Below, piece by piece: positions 38,425 through 52,821 of a stretch of 64,000 nucleotides of DNA. Origin of the DNA: Alviniconcha marisindica (Eukaryota; Mollusca; Gastropoda; Provannidae). Both the position numbers and the translations under genes were made by a program. The stretch is from contig JABMCL010000106.1 of assembly GCA_018857735.1 (NCBI GenBank), positions 628,501-692,500 on the forward strand, given 5' to 3'. How positions within the stretch are numbered: the stretch's first letter is position 1; each line of letters begins with the position of its first letter. The notes under the pieces are model-generated. The model ran no database searches. It had not been told where the DNA came from and saw only the letters and a program-made list of their open reading frames with translations.

Positions 38425-39290
38425 TCATAATTGGATTTTAACATCCTGTTAACAAGGTTATACATCAGGAAAATCAAACTCCATCTGAAGCAAATGCACA
38501 TTTCAAAACTCTTCTTTATATTAGCATGTTCTCAAGTCAAATCCACAAAACCAATCCGTGTATAAACATAAAACAAAACATACATACACAAACACCAAAC
38601 TTCTGAGTTAGTCCCTTCAATATTACTCCTATATTGGCAAAAGGGCAATATGTATAAGGCCAGATATATTGTCAACCATTCTGTCCAGTTTATCGATACC
38701 AGATTAAGGAAAAATACAGAAAGACAGGACAGAAACAATAAACTGCAATAAAAATGTGACAATCTGGATCAAAACAAGTCTTTCATCAGCCAGTCCAAAA
38801 TGTTTCAAACTAAATCCACCTAAAATACACAGCAAAACATATACACATTTGTTCTTTCGAAGAGTCAGTCCCTTCAATATTGCCCTTGTAAACAAACAAC
38901 ATATAATACAGTAAACAGTTAAGGCTGTTGTGGCATCATTTACTATTTTATAAAATTTACCAATACCACTGGTATTACTAGGTGAAAAAAAGAAGAAGGA
39001 ACAAACAGAAACAAAGATACACCAAAAAAGATATATATAAATGCATAAACAGAAACTACCAGTGCAATGGGACAGCATTTGATTTTGTACATTCCTCCGA
39101 CCAATGATCAGTTTTTAAAAAAAGAGCATATTCCTTAATAAAAAACAAACATATATATATAATATTGAAGATTTTGGGGAGAAAAAACGTCAGAAGAATG
39201 GGCCATCAACAGGAATGGAACAGGACAGAAAGAGCAACAGGAGCAGAAAGAAGAACAACAGAGAAAACAGAAAAGTGCAACCAAATGATG
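38425..39290. repeat. Dispersed repeat E (copy 2)
   Basis: Collinear with 13560-14230. An internal section with the gagtcagtcccttcaatatt block is duplicated. Confidence 0.7.
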
Positions 39291-40279
39291 GAAAGCATGA
39301 CAGATAGAGGCAGGGAGTTAGTTCTGTGTGGTTGGAGCCAGGTGAAACAAAACAGCATTGACCACTGGACTTAATGTGGATGAATGGTATTCGGAATGCT
39401 TGGGTGTCTGCAGAAGAGCGGAGATACTAGGAAGGAGTGTAAAGTGAAGACATCTGTATAATAAAATAAAAAATATGTAAAAAATTGAAATGAAATAACA
39501 ATGACAAAAAACAGCAAAAACAAAGCTAATTACATCCCACTGATTTCAACAGACTACAGTAAAAATCACTGTATCTGAGATTCAAGTTTTCTTCACCTAA
39601 TGATTGAAGAGAAAAGAACATTTTTTTTTTTAAAGTCGCACAAATGTTACTGTACACTCTTTAATAAGTCAATATGTTCAAAAACACATTTCCTTTCTTT
39701 TCATCGCGCTGATATAACCGCACTGGTTGACTGGTCGTAAAACACTAATTTACTTACTTACTTACCTTTCTTTTCCTCATACACACCAAAAGGATGACTA
39801 GCATTCGGATTGTTCAAGTTTTCAACCAAATGTAAAATGCATATCTCTGTACATCCAAGACATGTCAATGGTCCACGACAAGACAACTAGTACTGATGTG
39901 CAATTGACAAAAGACAGAGGCTGCCATATACAAACGACAAAAAACATTAATAAAATAAAACTATTAAAAAACCCCATTTTATTTGCATTCATCTCTACAG
40001 TGATACAAATACAGTAAAATACATCAATGCAAAACAATACTTCTCGTGGTACAAGTCCACAACGGTGAATGCAGATTACGTTGAACAATTTTATACATGC
40101 ACACAAAGAACAGCTGATACAACTCTGTGTTAATTTTTGTGTGCGCAAGTGCTCCTAACCAAACCACTTGCACATTATTAAAAGTTTTACTGCTATTTTT
40201 CTTCTTTTGCTACAACTCAGAGGCCATTAACAGCTGGTAAGACTCTTCATGTGTCATTTTTCCTGCATATACATGTTCA

Positions 40280-40485
40280 AATTATGGTAATCTTGCATAC
40301 ACAGCCACTTCAAAATATAGCCATCATACATCATCAATTCAAATAATTATCGTAACTGCACATTGTCAGCTCAAATAACAGCAATCGTACATTTCCAGTT
40401 CAAGTGATCAGAATCACACATTGGCAGTTCAGATTATAGCAACTGTACATTGTCAGGTCAAATTATAGCATGAAAAAAAGAAACA
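40280..40485. repeat. Degenerate tandem repeat, about 33 bp
   Basis: About six units of attgtcagttcaaattatag type, leading into the MITE at 40486. Confidence 0.75.
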
Positions 40486-41155
40486 TTAACCCTTTCCCTG
40501 TCCTTGGGAGAAAAATCATGTTACGTCCTTGGCAGCTGAAATTATAGCAACGGTACATTGTCAGGAAAAAGAAACATTAACCCTTTCTGTGCCCTTGGGA
40601 CAAAAATCATATATAACATCTTTGACAAAGCCCTCCCTGTTTACATATAGCACTTTTTGTTCCAAGCAGGAAATTTGAGTCACCTTACCTGGGTAAGACA
40701 CAGCAGCTGCAAGAGCAGCGCTACCCACTCCTATCAGTGTGTGCAGTATTTTAGAGTCCAAACAATGCTATGGCTGCCAGTGTTTGGGATTTTTAACATG
40801 CACACAGATATTAATGCGTGCGTTGGCACACGAGGGGTGGACAGACATCATAAGAGAGTCTGCACTGAAAGCTGACTCTGGGAGAAAAATCCATCACTGC
40901 ACTGGGCAGGGACTCGAACCCACGACAGTATTGCGCCTTGGTTTTAGAGTTGGACGCTCCACCAACTGAGTTATTCCCCGCCCCACATGTAACACATTAC
41001 TGGGGATTCCTGTTTGGGTGTAAACTTTTTACAGATGTTCAGGTGGAACAAAGTTGTCAAAATTAACATTTCCAATTGATTTAAGCTTTCTAAGAAGCTG
41101 TGCTTGCGAAGCAACCACACCAGTAACAGAAATTATCTGGCAGGGAAAGGGTTAA
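40486..41155. mobile_element. piggyBac-like MITE (670 bp)
   Basis: TTAA-CCCTTTCCCTG at the left and CAGGGAAAGGG-TTAA at the right: a TTAA target duplication with terminal inverted repeats starting CCC, the piggyBac signature. No transposase. The left end is tandemly duplicated (second TTAA at 40577), and a SINE is nested inside. Confidence 0.75.
40700..40985 (-). mobile_element. tRNA-derived SINE, family C
   Basis: Head at 40985: ataactcagttggtggagcg (A box) and gtgggttcgagtccc (B box). The body matches the copy at 55915-56135. Confidence 0.8.
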
Positions 41156-41159
41156 AGTG

Positions 41160-42125
41160 TTTGCCATTATGGCCTAACACTCACCTAATCATAATGTTAC
41201 ACAGACAAGCAATGACTTTCCAAGTGAGTCAATAAAATAAGAAATTTCAAAAAAGGGAAAAAAGCAACCCATAAAGGGAAAAATAGAGAGAGCGAGAGAC
41301 TGACACTGCTGAACACAAAGTATAAACGGGACATTCAACAAATGAGGACCACAAAAATATTAGCCTGGACACTTGTTACAAATGCAGTGGAGATTGGAGG
41401 TGGGGGGGGAGGGATGTTACTGTAGTGATTTGTATGGTAAATACTTGATGTGCACTCCTGGGCCAATTCCCCCCCCCCCCTGGCAAAAACAGATCCTTTT
41501 TCATCTGTTGATATTGTCAGTAAGCCCTGTCAGTCACTGACCTACAAGACCATTCATTGTAAAATACTGCAGTTCAAAGCACAGTGTAAAACACTGCAGT
41601 TCAAAACAGTAATTTCAACAAGGACTAGCAGCTGCACAGCAGACAGATTCATTTCACAACACACATACATGTACACACACACACACAAACACATGCATGC
41701 ACACACTCGCACACATATGCACAAACACACACAACCTGCATTAAAACAAAATTACCATGGATGTATAAACACAAGCTGCTTAAAACAAGAAGCTGTTTTT
41801 TGCTTTTATATATATAAATGCTGCTTAAAACAAGCAAGTTGTTTTTGGATATATCTATATATCTAAAAAAGAGGCCCACACCAGCACTACACAGACTCTC
41901 CATCAACAACCCATGACAACACTTAATATTTCCTCTACAAACAACTGACCACCAATTTCCTCACTCGTCACTTTCTGCATGATATAAATGCACTTCAGCT
42001 TTAATCTTAACGCTGCTTTGATTGCACAGAACTGACAGAGCTAAGACATCACCTCTTCTGGTCAAATCAACTTTTTATTTCCTCACAGAGCCGGCACTAT
42101 CCATCAGCAGGAAATCATACCAGGC
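41160..42125. other. No gene seen
   Basis: AT-rich sequence with a C-run at 41471 and CA-rich stretch at 41660-41735. No coding signal. Confidence 0.6.
42074..42079 (-). terminator. Possible poly(A) signal of TK2
   Basis: AATAAA on the minus strand about 1.23 kb after the stop. If used, the 3' UTR would contain the left arm of the large inverted repeat. Confidence 0.25.
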
Positions 42126-42179
42126 AACTAGTATTGGGAGGGTGTCTGAGTAAGATAATGGGAGGGGGGGAGGGGTTGA

Positions 42180-42600
42180 GGCACACTCCGAGCCTCGCTT
42201 TCCGGCACCTTCCTCCAAACTCTGCCAGATTTGGTTACGCAACTGATGGGGCACTCTTTATCTCTGCGCAGCTGTCCTCAGACACGGTCAGCGCCTTCAG
42301 AAAGGTTTGGGTACTAAGATGACTGCAAAAGCAACCTAGTGCCCAAGCATGCATGTAAACATGAGGTGCATCCACCCTGGGTAAAAAAAAGAAAAAGAGT
42401 AAGCATAAGCAGCTTGGTCAGTTATAAAACAAACATCTGATATAATTTGAGTTGTTTGTAACAAACTTACTACTGTTTGTGCACCAACAAAAAACTGCTT
42501 GTTAGCTGACATTTTTCTGGACCTTGCGGCATAACTAAATATGGCAGTGGTTGAAGGAAGGATGTCGTAAACCAGTGCTTGGAGTTTGGGGCTGAGGGTG
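42180..42600 (+). repeat. Left arm of a long inverted repeat around TK2 exon 9
   Basis: Pairs with 43870-44315. Outer block cactccgagcctcgctttcc; inner block gtcgtaaaccagtgcttgga. Arms are diverged, with indels. Contained in the TK2 3' flank or 3' UTR. Confidence 0.8.
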
Positions 42601-43155
42601 CTAGCAGCTATCTGATTTTGGACGTGGCCCCATGCAGGCGTTCACCTGAATGAATGATCTTTGACTTCTTGGTCTCTTGCCCACAAGGAAAACAAAAACA
42701 CATTTACAAAAACCATTAAAAACGTTTCCTGACAGGGCACCATACAGTCATCCTTGGTCTTCAGTAAATGTCCTTTAGTTTCACACGCACATCTACAAAT
42801 TTACCAAAAATATTCACGACTACACATACGATGTTTTGATGTGGCCGCTGCACTCACAGAGGCAACCCTGATCTCAGGGTGAATGTGCATACATTTCACA
42901 CACATTCTGTGAGTCAGAGAAGTAGGTTTAAAACATACATGCACAAAAATCAAACAAGGCAGACATGTACATCAAGTTACAACTTACACCCACCCACACA
43001 CTATGCATCTGGATTTGCAACGTGACTGGATCTGAGTAAACTTCAAGATGAAATGCAAATGGATTTTAAAAAATGCCCTTGAAAATATCATTATCTGGCA
43101 GTGAACACCCGATTTTCTCATACACACGCAATTGCATGCTAACACACACGAGTAT

Positions 43156-43229
<74 letters not shown>
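43156..43229. repeat. (CA)n microsatellite
   Basis: About 72 bp of CA, 85 bp from the TK2 stop. Confidence 0.98.
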
Positions 43230-43230
<1 letters not shown>

Positions 43231-43311
43231 TAACCAAGATGCTAAAACTACACTGCCAACCAACAGCTGCTGGTGGTTTTTAAAACACTGCAGCAGGGAA
43301 ACAGCTTGCTC

Positions 43312-43401
43312 TCAGCCTGTAGCCTTCCGTCCCATGATGAAGTCTTCTTGTTCCTGGTATTTCTCAAACATTGATGAGATGTCATCATTGGCATCAATGA
43401 T
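43312..43401 (-). CDS. TK2: TK2 exon 9: C terminus, stop TGA
   Basis: Acceptor tgtccaccag/ATC. Encodes [20 protein letters not shown], then FIMGRKATG before TGA at 43312-43314. Confidence 0.92.
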   Translation of the reverse strand: MIDANDDISSMFEKYQEQEDFIMGRKATG

Positions 43402-46400
43402 CTGGTGGACAAGGGAAATATGGCAGTAAGGCATTGGTTGCTTTCCATGAGGAATCACAAATGCACAGGCATGCACACAAAATTCAAATACTCAAAAGAA
43501 CGTAAGTGAAACTATGAACACTGAAACTAATTGTGAGGCAGGGCTTGAGACAGAGTGTCCAAATACTTGAAAGAACATCTGTGAAAATATGAACACTGAA
43601 ACTAATTCTTCTGAGGCAGGAAATGAGAGTGAATTTTAAATACTTGAAAGAACATCTGTGAAAACATGAACACTGAAACTAATTCTTGCAAGGCAGGAAA
43701 TGATCTCCCTCAAGTGAAATTTTTTCTAGACTAGGCAGGGCGTTCATGAATACTTTTGCCTTCACAGCCCTGTGCCGAGGTGCCAAGGTGAAAACAAACT
43801 TGAGCACTCAAAGAAACACCTACCAAAATATCAGCATGTAGTAAAGTCAGTCGCATTTGTCTTCAGTACTGAGCACAAACTCCAAGCACTGGTTTACGAC
43901 ATCCTTCCATCAACCACTGCCGTATTTAGTTATGCCATAGGGTCCAGAAAAATGTCAGCTAATGAGCAGTTTTTTGTTGGTGCTCAAACAGTAGTACGTT
44001 TGTTACAAACAACTGTGATTATATCAGACATTTGTTTTATAACTGACCATGTTGCTTACGCCAGCTCAAATAAAACCAAAATCGTTTGAATTGAGTCAGA
44101 ACTTTTTTTTACCAGGGGTGGATGCGCCTCAAGTTTACGTGCGTGCTTGGGCACTAGGTTGCTTCTACAGTTATATTAGCACCCGAACCTTTAGGAGGGT
44201 GCTGACCGTGTCAGTGGACAGCTGTGTGGAGATAAAGAGTGCCCCTTCAATGGTGTAACCAAATCTGGCAGAGTTTGGAGGAAGGTGCCAGAAAGCGATG
44301 CTCGGAGTGTGTACTGAGCAGTTACCTGATGTGCTTGTGGTCTTATCAGGCCTGCCAGCATGCATGCACATGTGTGTGTGTGTGTGTTGGGGAGGGAAGA
44401 GGCAGGAATAAGAAAATCTGCAAGGAGAGTAATCTGCCTGTATGGTGATCAGGTTAGAGATGTTCACACAAACTTACAGCACTGGAGCATAATACGGGAG
44501 TGTTTACATTTCAGGCACTGCTTTTAGGGGAGTGTTGGTAGTGTTGCATTGTACTAGAGATGCTCATACAACTTACAGCACTGGAGTGTAATATGGGAGT
44601 GTTGGTGTTGCAGCCACTACCTTTCGGGGAGTGTAAGTACACTTACAGCCACTACTTTTGGGGGAATACCAGTACAGTGATCCCCCCCACTGGAGCATAA
44701 TACGGGAGTGTTTACATTTCAGGCACTGCTTTTAGGGGAGTGTTGGTAGTGTTGCATTGTACTAGAGATGCTCATACAACTTACAGCACTGGAGTGTAAT
44801 ATGGGAGTGTTGGTGTTGCAGCCACTACCTTTCGGGGAGTGTAAGTACACTTACAGCCACTACTTTTGGGGGAATACCAGTACAGTGATCCCCCCCCCAC
44901 TGGAGCATAATACGGGAGTGTTTACATTTCAGGCACTGCTTTTAGGGGAGTGTTGGTAGTGTTGCATTGTACTAGAGATGCTCATACAACTTACAGCACT
45001 GGAGTGTAATATGGGAGTGTTGGTGTTACAGCCACTACCTTTCGGGGAGTGTAAGTACACTTACAGCCACTACTTTTGGGGGAATACCAGTACAGTGATC
45101 CCCCCCGAACGGAGACTTTTCCAACATAGAACAGCAACAGATGGGCTTGTAACAGGGCATGTGAGGCTTTTTGGGCCTTGGTTCCCCTTTAAAGTTTAAG
45201 CACATGCACAGTGCCTGTTCCCCTTTAAGCACGTGCACAGTGCCTGTTCCCCTTTAAGCATGTGCACAGTGCCTGTTCCCCTTTAAGCACGTGCACAGTG
45301 CCTGTTCCCCTTTAAGCATGTGCACAGGGCCTGTTCCCCTTTAAGCATGTGCACAGTGCCTGTTCCCCTTTAAGCATGTGCACAGTGCCTGTTCCCCTTT
45401 AAGCATGTCCACAGTGCCTGTTCCCCTTTAAGCATGTGCACAGTGCCTGTTCCCCTTTAAGCATGTGCACAGTGCCTGTTCCCCTTTAAGCATGTCCACA
45501 GTGCCTGTTCCCCTTTAAGCATGTGCACAGTGCCTGTTCCCCTTTAAGCATGTGCACAGTGCCTGTTCCCCTTAAAGCATGTGCACATGCTGAGCTGAAG
45601 ACGTAAAAATCAACTTACCAGCACTGGAGCGTGACAAGGGAATCGTTTGTGTTTTAGCCAGTCCTCATGGAGTGTGTGTAGCTTTTGTAGGAGCTCCTGC
45701 ACACGCACAAAAATGTTGCTAACACCCACCATCGTCTCAAATGAAAGCAAAAAAAAAGAGCATCAGTGCTAACACCCACCATCATCTCAAATGAAAAAGG
45801 AGAAAATAGAATCAGAATCAGAATAGGCATCAAATTAGCTTTTGTAGGAGCTCCTGCATGCACCACCCACTACCATTTGAAATGAAAAAGACAAAAAGCA
45901 TCAAATCAGTTTTGCTTCACTCAAAGCATTGCGAAGAAATGGACTGATTATTTTTGTTAAAGGATTTTTTGTGTGTCTCCAAGCAGAGTCCCCTCGAAGA
46001 AAAACCCACTCCCTCTGCAAAAACCTACCTGTATTTTCATTGTTTTTTATGAAGAAACTGAACTCAAAATATCATGGTGTTTTGTTCTTGTTTTCCCTTA
46101 GGCTCTCCACACACAAACAAAAAAAGAAAAAAAAATCCCAAGTCCCCGAAAAATCATCATTCCTGACCAGCTTTGCCTATCTGCAACACTCTTTTTAGGA
46201 GGAACAGCATCAGCAACATCAATTATTTGGCAGCGAAAGGGTTAAACTCAGCTGAGGAGTGAGTCAAGTGTGCACAGCTTTGACTGGAAGCGACAGGCAC
46301 CCAAACCTAACTACACGCGTGTGGGAAGCACCACACTTCCAACCTACCAGTGTAATTCCTATCTCTTCCTGGCGACATCTCTGCTTCATTCGCTCGTAGC

Positions 46401-49400
46401 ATATCTCTGGGGACGTGTAGAGATACACTGCAAACACACAGCACAGACACAGCAATAAGATATCCTGTAATTTCAATACCACAAGGCGGTTCTGGTATTA
46501 TAAGGCGCATCCCCCCACCCTCACCACCAACCAAGTTTGCCCTCCCCCCTCCTACCCCCAGTTCAATCCAACCAGAGCCCATTCTGTCTCCTATTTCTTT
46601 GTCCTTACCAAACAAGTCGACATGAACATCCTGTGAATTCAGAATCCACTGGTACCACTCATCCAGGATGACATACTCAATGTCAGGCATGATCCCGCTG
46701 TTGTGAAGGTTTTCCACAAAACAGTATCTGGCGCTGTGTATGGATCGTTCCATCATCCGCACTGGTTTTGTCTGAAAACAGCCATCAGAAAGCCAAAAAT
46801 GCATCATTAACAGTACCAAATAGTCAGAGGTCAAATCAACAAAACCTAACGTGCTGACGGCTGATGCACTGCTCTCGCACACATTTGAAATAAGAAAGGA
46901 CCACTACTGTTCATCAGTTATTGTGTCCTTAACATTTGTTCCACCTTCAAGATACCCATGGTTGTGCAAGACCTCACATTTGCTTTCATATATGTCTTAT
47001 TAAATATGAGGTCCTGATCCAACAAACCATTGAATAAAAACATAAATAATAACAGCTTTTGAATGACAGCACACACTCAGTTGATTTACATGTAAGTGGG
47101 GAACCATGACTTGATAAAACTCTAGAAACAAGCAAACAAAAACAACAAGATGACTTTCTGACACAATATTTTGTTTTGCTTTGTAGGTTTACTAAAATCA
47201 TTGAAAAAAATGACAAACAGAAAGAAGCATTTTAAGCAAAAAGTGTACCCTGCACCCCCCCACCCTCACCCCAAATCATTGATTAAAAGTGCCCATCACT
47301 AAAAGTAAAAGACCCTTGGTACCTGTGGTTTTGTGTGAACTCCAAGCATAGTCAGCTGCACATAAGTCTGTAGCGCCATGCCCCATCTCTGTGGGTCCAG
47401 GTACAGCTGTTCCTGTAACCATAGCAGCAAGGACCATTACCTAGTTTCCAGCACAGTCACATGGCTACATAGCATCAAGGGCCATGACCCCGTTTCCAGC
47501 AGTCACATGACTACATAGCAGCAAGGACCATGACCTAGCTTCCAGCACAGTCACATGACTACATGGCAGCAAGGACCATGACCCAGTTTCTAACAGTCAC
47601 ATGACTACATAGCATCAAGGACCATGACTCAGCTTCCAGCACAGTTACACAACTACATAGCATCAAGGACCATGACCCATCTGACTACATAGCATCAAGG
47701 ACATGACCCAGTTTCCAGCAGTCACATGACTGCATAGCACCAAGGACCATGACCTAATTTCCAACACAGTCACATGACTACATGGCAGCAAGGACCATGA
47801 CCCAGTTTCCAGCAGTTACATGACTACATAGCACCAAGGACCATGACCTAGTTTCCAGCAGTCACATGACTACAGGGTGGCAAGGAACAGGACTCAGTTT
47901 CCCACACAGTCACATGACTACATAGCAGCAAGGACCATGACCCAGTTTCCAGCAGTCACAGGACTACATAGCATCAAGGACCATGACCCAGTTTCCAGCA
48001 GTCACATGACTACATAGCATCAAAGACCAGGACTCAGTTTCCCACACAGTCACATGACTACATAGCAGCAAGGACCATGACCCAGTTTCCAGCACAGTCA
48101 CATGACTACATGGCAGCAAGGACCATGACCACAACAAATACAGTGAGTGGCTACTGGAATGAACGTAGCCTGACATCAATGTCAAGAATTCCATCTCTCT
48201 CCTGTTTGTAGGTTTCAGACTTGCTCCTTTCTCATCTGATTCTAATCTGGCACAAACCGCCTGATAGCCAATGAAAATTGTGTATTAATATAGTTACTAA
48301 GCGTTCTTGGTAAGCTCAGCCTATTACCAGTATGTAATGTATCTGGTCTAATAAACAAAGACTACAATTTGAATACAACAACAAAAACATGTATTTTTGT
48401 GTGTGATATCATTGTCATTATCTCACAAGTGGTACATAATTAAGCTTTCTTTCTTTCATTCTAGCTCCAACAGGGTAATAATAATGCGACCCATGCTGTG
48501 GCTTCTTCATCACTGGTGTCAACAGCAACAACTACCCACAAGCAGAAGCATCTGAATGATCAGGGGAAGTCACCCCTATCATAAAGTAGGCAGAAGATGA
48601 TTTCAACACTAGTCACATAGTTGAAATAAATAGAAGAAATTTGGAGGACAAATTGTGTACTTGGGAGGACTACCTTTAACTTGCATCCAGGCTGTGGAAA
48701 TAAACAACCTTGAGCTAACAATACTGACGAGGCAAGATTACTACCGCAATGAGATGAAGCTTTCGCAGGATCTCATAGTGTAGTGAGTGTACGCTGACGG
48801 CTCTAACGGATGGATAGATATCTTAAAGCTGGAGGGCAAATTACGTGCTAGGAAGGACTACCTTTAACTTGCATCCAAGATGTAGAAATAAACAACCCTG
48901 TGCTAACAAGAGGTAAGATTACTACCGCAGTGAGATGAAGCTTTCGCAGGATCTCAAAGTGTAGTGACAGCTCAGTCATCAAAGACCAGTTGGAGTGGGG
49001 CATCACTGTTAAGCAAGGTGCAACCACTGTCCATGAAGACAGTGCAGCCTGTATGGTCTCAACCTCCAGCTTGACAATGGAGGTGGAAACAGTCACACAA
49101 GCCCTCTGCCAGATTTCGCCAAGAGGTGACAGTCAGAATACACACACTATCACCCTCACAGATTCAATGAATTTGCTGCAAAAAGTGAAAAGTGGGCTGG
49201 AAGGCCCAGACTGGCATGTGTCACATGTCTGACTACTGTGACACTTTCAAAAAACTCCTGTGGATGTACCACTCTGGACATGCTGGACTCAAGGGAAATG
49301 ACTGAGCAAACAGATAGGTGGGCAGAGCAACCATCACAAGTTAGTGGCTTGCATCTTGAATGGTCTGAAGTGTTGAGGTGCTTGAGGCACTACCTGCAGG

Positions 49401-52400
49401 CACAAAGCCAAGGACATCACACCATTGATTACCTTGAGGAGAGAGATGTAGAAAGAAGAGGTGCTTGACAATTTTCTTTGACAGAAGAAGACAGGGTCCT
49501 CATCAGTCAGACAAACACCAGAATTGTTTCAAAGTCAGGGGAAATTCTGTGAGATGGCCCATGCACATATATGGGCTTTTCTGAGAGCACAGCTGCTGTC
49601 TTAAACTGAACTGAGCTGTAATGATGCTAAACTGATTCAGACAGTATTGGGTGTGGGGGGGGGGGGGGGGGGGAGCAACCTAGGTCATTGTGTCTAGAAC
49701 TAGTTTTAGACTAAATAAATAAATCCATTTTTTTCTTCTATATATACATAAAACATCTTACTGACTCAGTTACCTCCCTCCCTCCTCAAATCAATACCTG
49801 CAATCCACACAAGAGCCATGTAACAAAAAAGCCCCACCCCCACCCCACTCCAATGGGCATAATGTTAATAGCCTTCCTATCTAGCTGCAATGCAGAAGAA
49901 GAAGGAAGAAGAAATATTTCCACACACACGCACACATCTAAAAGATAAATGAACAGGTTTAGTGAAGGCAAAGCAGCCCATTTAAATCCGAAAGATTTCT
50001 AACGCCTAACACCACCAAGGTTCACACTGAATGAACTGGGACTGAAGCAACGCATCGCAGCAATCTGGACGCTGGTCAGATGTAAGTTACTGTAACAGTA
50101 CCACAGCCAAAGCTGCTGCTACTGACTACCATACTGTGATACTGCATATGATTAGCCACAAATTCAATTTCTCTGAGGAGATGATAAAGTAATCTGACGA
50201 GATAATAAAGTAATCTTGAATCCTGAAAGCAAACTGGGCATGTCACAAAGTTGCGTGGACCCATGAATAATGCAATGTACTCGAATAAATGATTTATAAT
50301 GGGCATAACTAAACTTTCCACACAAGAATAATGCGTGTTTGCAGCACAGGGGATGGGGTGAAAGAAGCCTACATGTTCACACACACACACACATTGTAAG
50401 AAGCATGGGTTAAGCGAATGTGCATACGCACAAGTGCCTCCACCTCCACTCACCTCACACACACACAGAGTAAAGACCAGAAGCAATGAATCAAGCCTGT
50501 CTCCCTGACGTTCCTGGGCAGGGCATTCCACAAGGAAAGGGGCACTAGTGACAATGTACCCGAAGGCTCGCTGGCCATGTTGCCTTGTTTTACAGTCCCT
50601 GGGCCCCAGGAACATCGAAAAATGACTCGCTTCCCAAGCATAGAGAACCGTGGTGGAATGAGCTCAGACAGAGTGGCAGTTTTCCAAGGACAGAACAATG
50701 CACGCCACAGAAAGTAGCTTATGGAGAATACGGTCATGCACAGGCAGCCAGTGCAGCTTTCGGAAAGAGAGGCTGATGTGTCAATGATCATGTTTTCTCA
50801 GCCTCACCACAATCATCGCAGCTGTGTTCTAGACTGCCTGCAATGTCTTTATCTGCGTTTGTGGCAGTCCAACTAGGAGGCCATTGCAATAGTCCAACTT
50901 GGACAGACTCCGGCAGACTGCAATAGCATTATCAGCTCTGCGTGTGAGCAATGAGCAGATTCTGCTCAAAGTCTCTGCTCAAGGTGGACAAAACAGCAGA
51001 CTGTTGCTTGAAACAGATCAGACTCCAGATGTACCTTTTTCCAAGACAGGTCAGACTCAAGATGTACCTGTACAGTTATAATAAAAATGATGTTATTGTG
51101 TGGTAAATGGCTATATCAGTAAAAAAAAAAGCGAAGCAGTCTAACAAGAAATGCATATTTAATCTGATGACAACTACCTACCAAAAGCATGACCTGATAC
51201 AAAGTATACATGTAGTCTCACTGCCTTTCCATGAAAACTATCATTGAGCTGCATAAACTTACTGAATCAACATTAATTATAAGCTTGCAATGATAGCTTA
51301 ACCGGTTGGTTTTCAGTGATGAGTATTTATGAATGTTTCAGCATTGCTGTACATATTATTCTTAGTACTTGTCCATTCTTCTGAAGTGGATTGGATTTTT
51401 ATTTTGTTATTTTGTTAATACATTTATTTAATTCTTGATAATGATAATCTACAATGCTGTAAGCTATTAATTTTTCACACAGAATAGCACTTTATAAGAG
51501 GTATTACTATTACCGTAAATAGCTACAAAATAAAAGCAATAAAGCAATACACATTTGATATAAACAGCACTCAATCATGAGCACAAATTGCATCAGTGGC
51601 CTTTCGATCAAAATAAGATTTAATGTGATAAAACAGGTATAAGTTTTTTTTAAATTATTTTAAAAAAGCAGCACAGCATGGGATAAAATAAACAAACACA
51701 GAAGTAAATTAGCGCTTGAAAGACATAATTATGGAATAGAATACTTACATTATGTATAATCACTGTACATAATTTGTCCATGTGATGCCCCTTCAGCCAT
51801 CTCTCATTTACTACTGTGACATATCTACATTTATAATTACTGTGACATATCTACATTTATAGTTACTGTGACCTACATGTATAATTACTGTGATATATCT
51901 ACATTTACAATTACTGTGACATATCTACGTTCTATTTATAACAGTGTACATGCTCAACAAAGGTCTGACTAAAGTACAATAATTTGAATCTGAGACATGT
52001 GTATCCCTGCGGAGACAGATTTTAATCCCTTTAAGTCAGCTTAATGATAAAAACCTAAAAAGGCTTATGTGGCACAAACTATGTTTTACACATACGCACA
52101 CACACAAACAGAAAAATGCACACCCACATATTTGCACCCCCCACCCCCACCTACATACATGATACACACGTAATTAACATACATTTATATATAATATATA
52201 ATAAGTATTATCGAGGACTGACTTCTGGGCAGCAACACTAAGCCTCCTGACTGCACTCAGTGTTTATTTGTTGTCTATCTTATAAGTTATATATGCAGTT
52301 GAAAGGCATATTTTTATATGTTATTCATAGACAATCAAGATACTGTATTCTGTATATGTTACATTAGCGTGTATCCCACCCCCTCCCCCACCCCCACAAA

Positions 52401-52614
52401 CACAGTACACACACAAAAATTATATTAAAAAGACACACAAAACGCAGTGCACACCAAGTCATAACACATCTGTACAACTATTACATGCATCTGCTGGCAT
52501 CATAATTATATGAAGTACTGTGATAAGAAGACTGACACTGTGACAGAAGTAACAGTCCAAAGAGAAGGGTGATTTCCACAAATGTTGTTGTTGTTGTTGT
52601 TGTTGTTGTTGCTG

Positions 52615-52649
<35 letters not shown>

Positions 52650-52763
52650 TGTGTGTGTGTGTAAGAGAGAGAGTGTGTGTGTAAGAGAGAGAGAGAGTGT
52701 GTGTGTGTATGTGTAAGTGTGGTGTGTGTGTAAGAGAGAGAGAGAGAGTGTGTGTGTGTGTGT

Positions 52764-52821
<58 letters not shown>

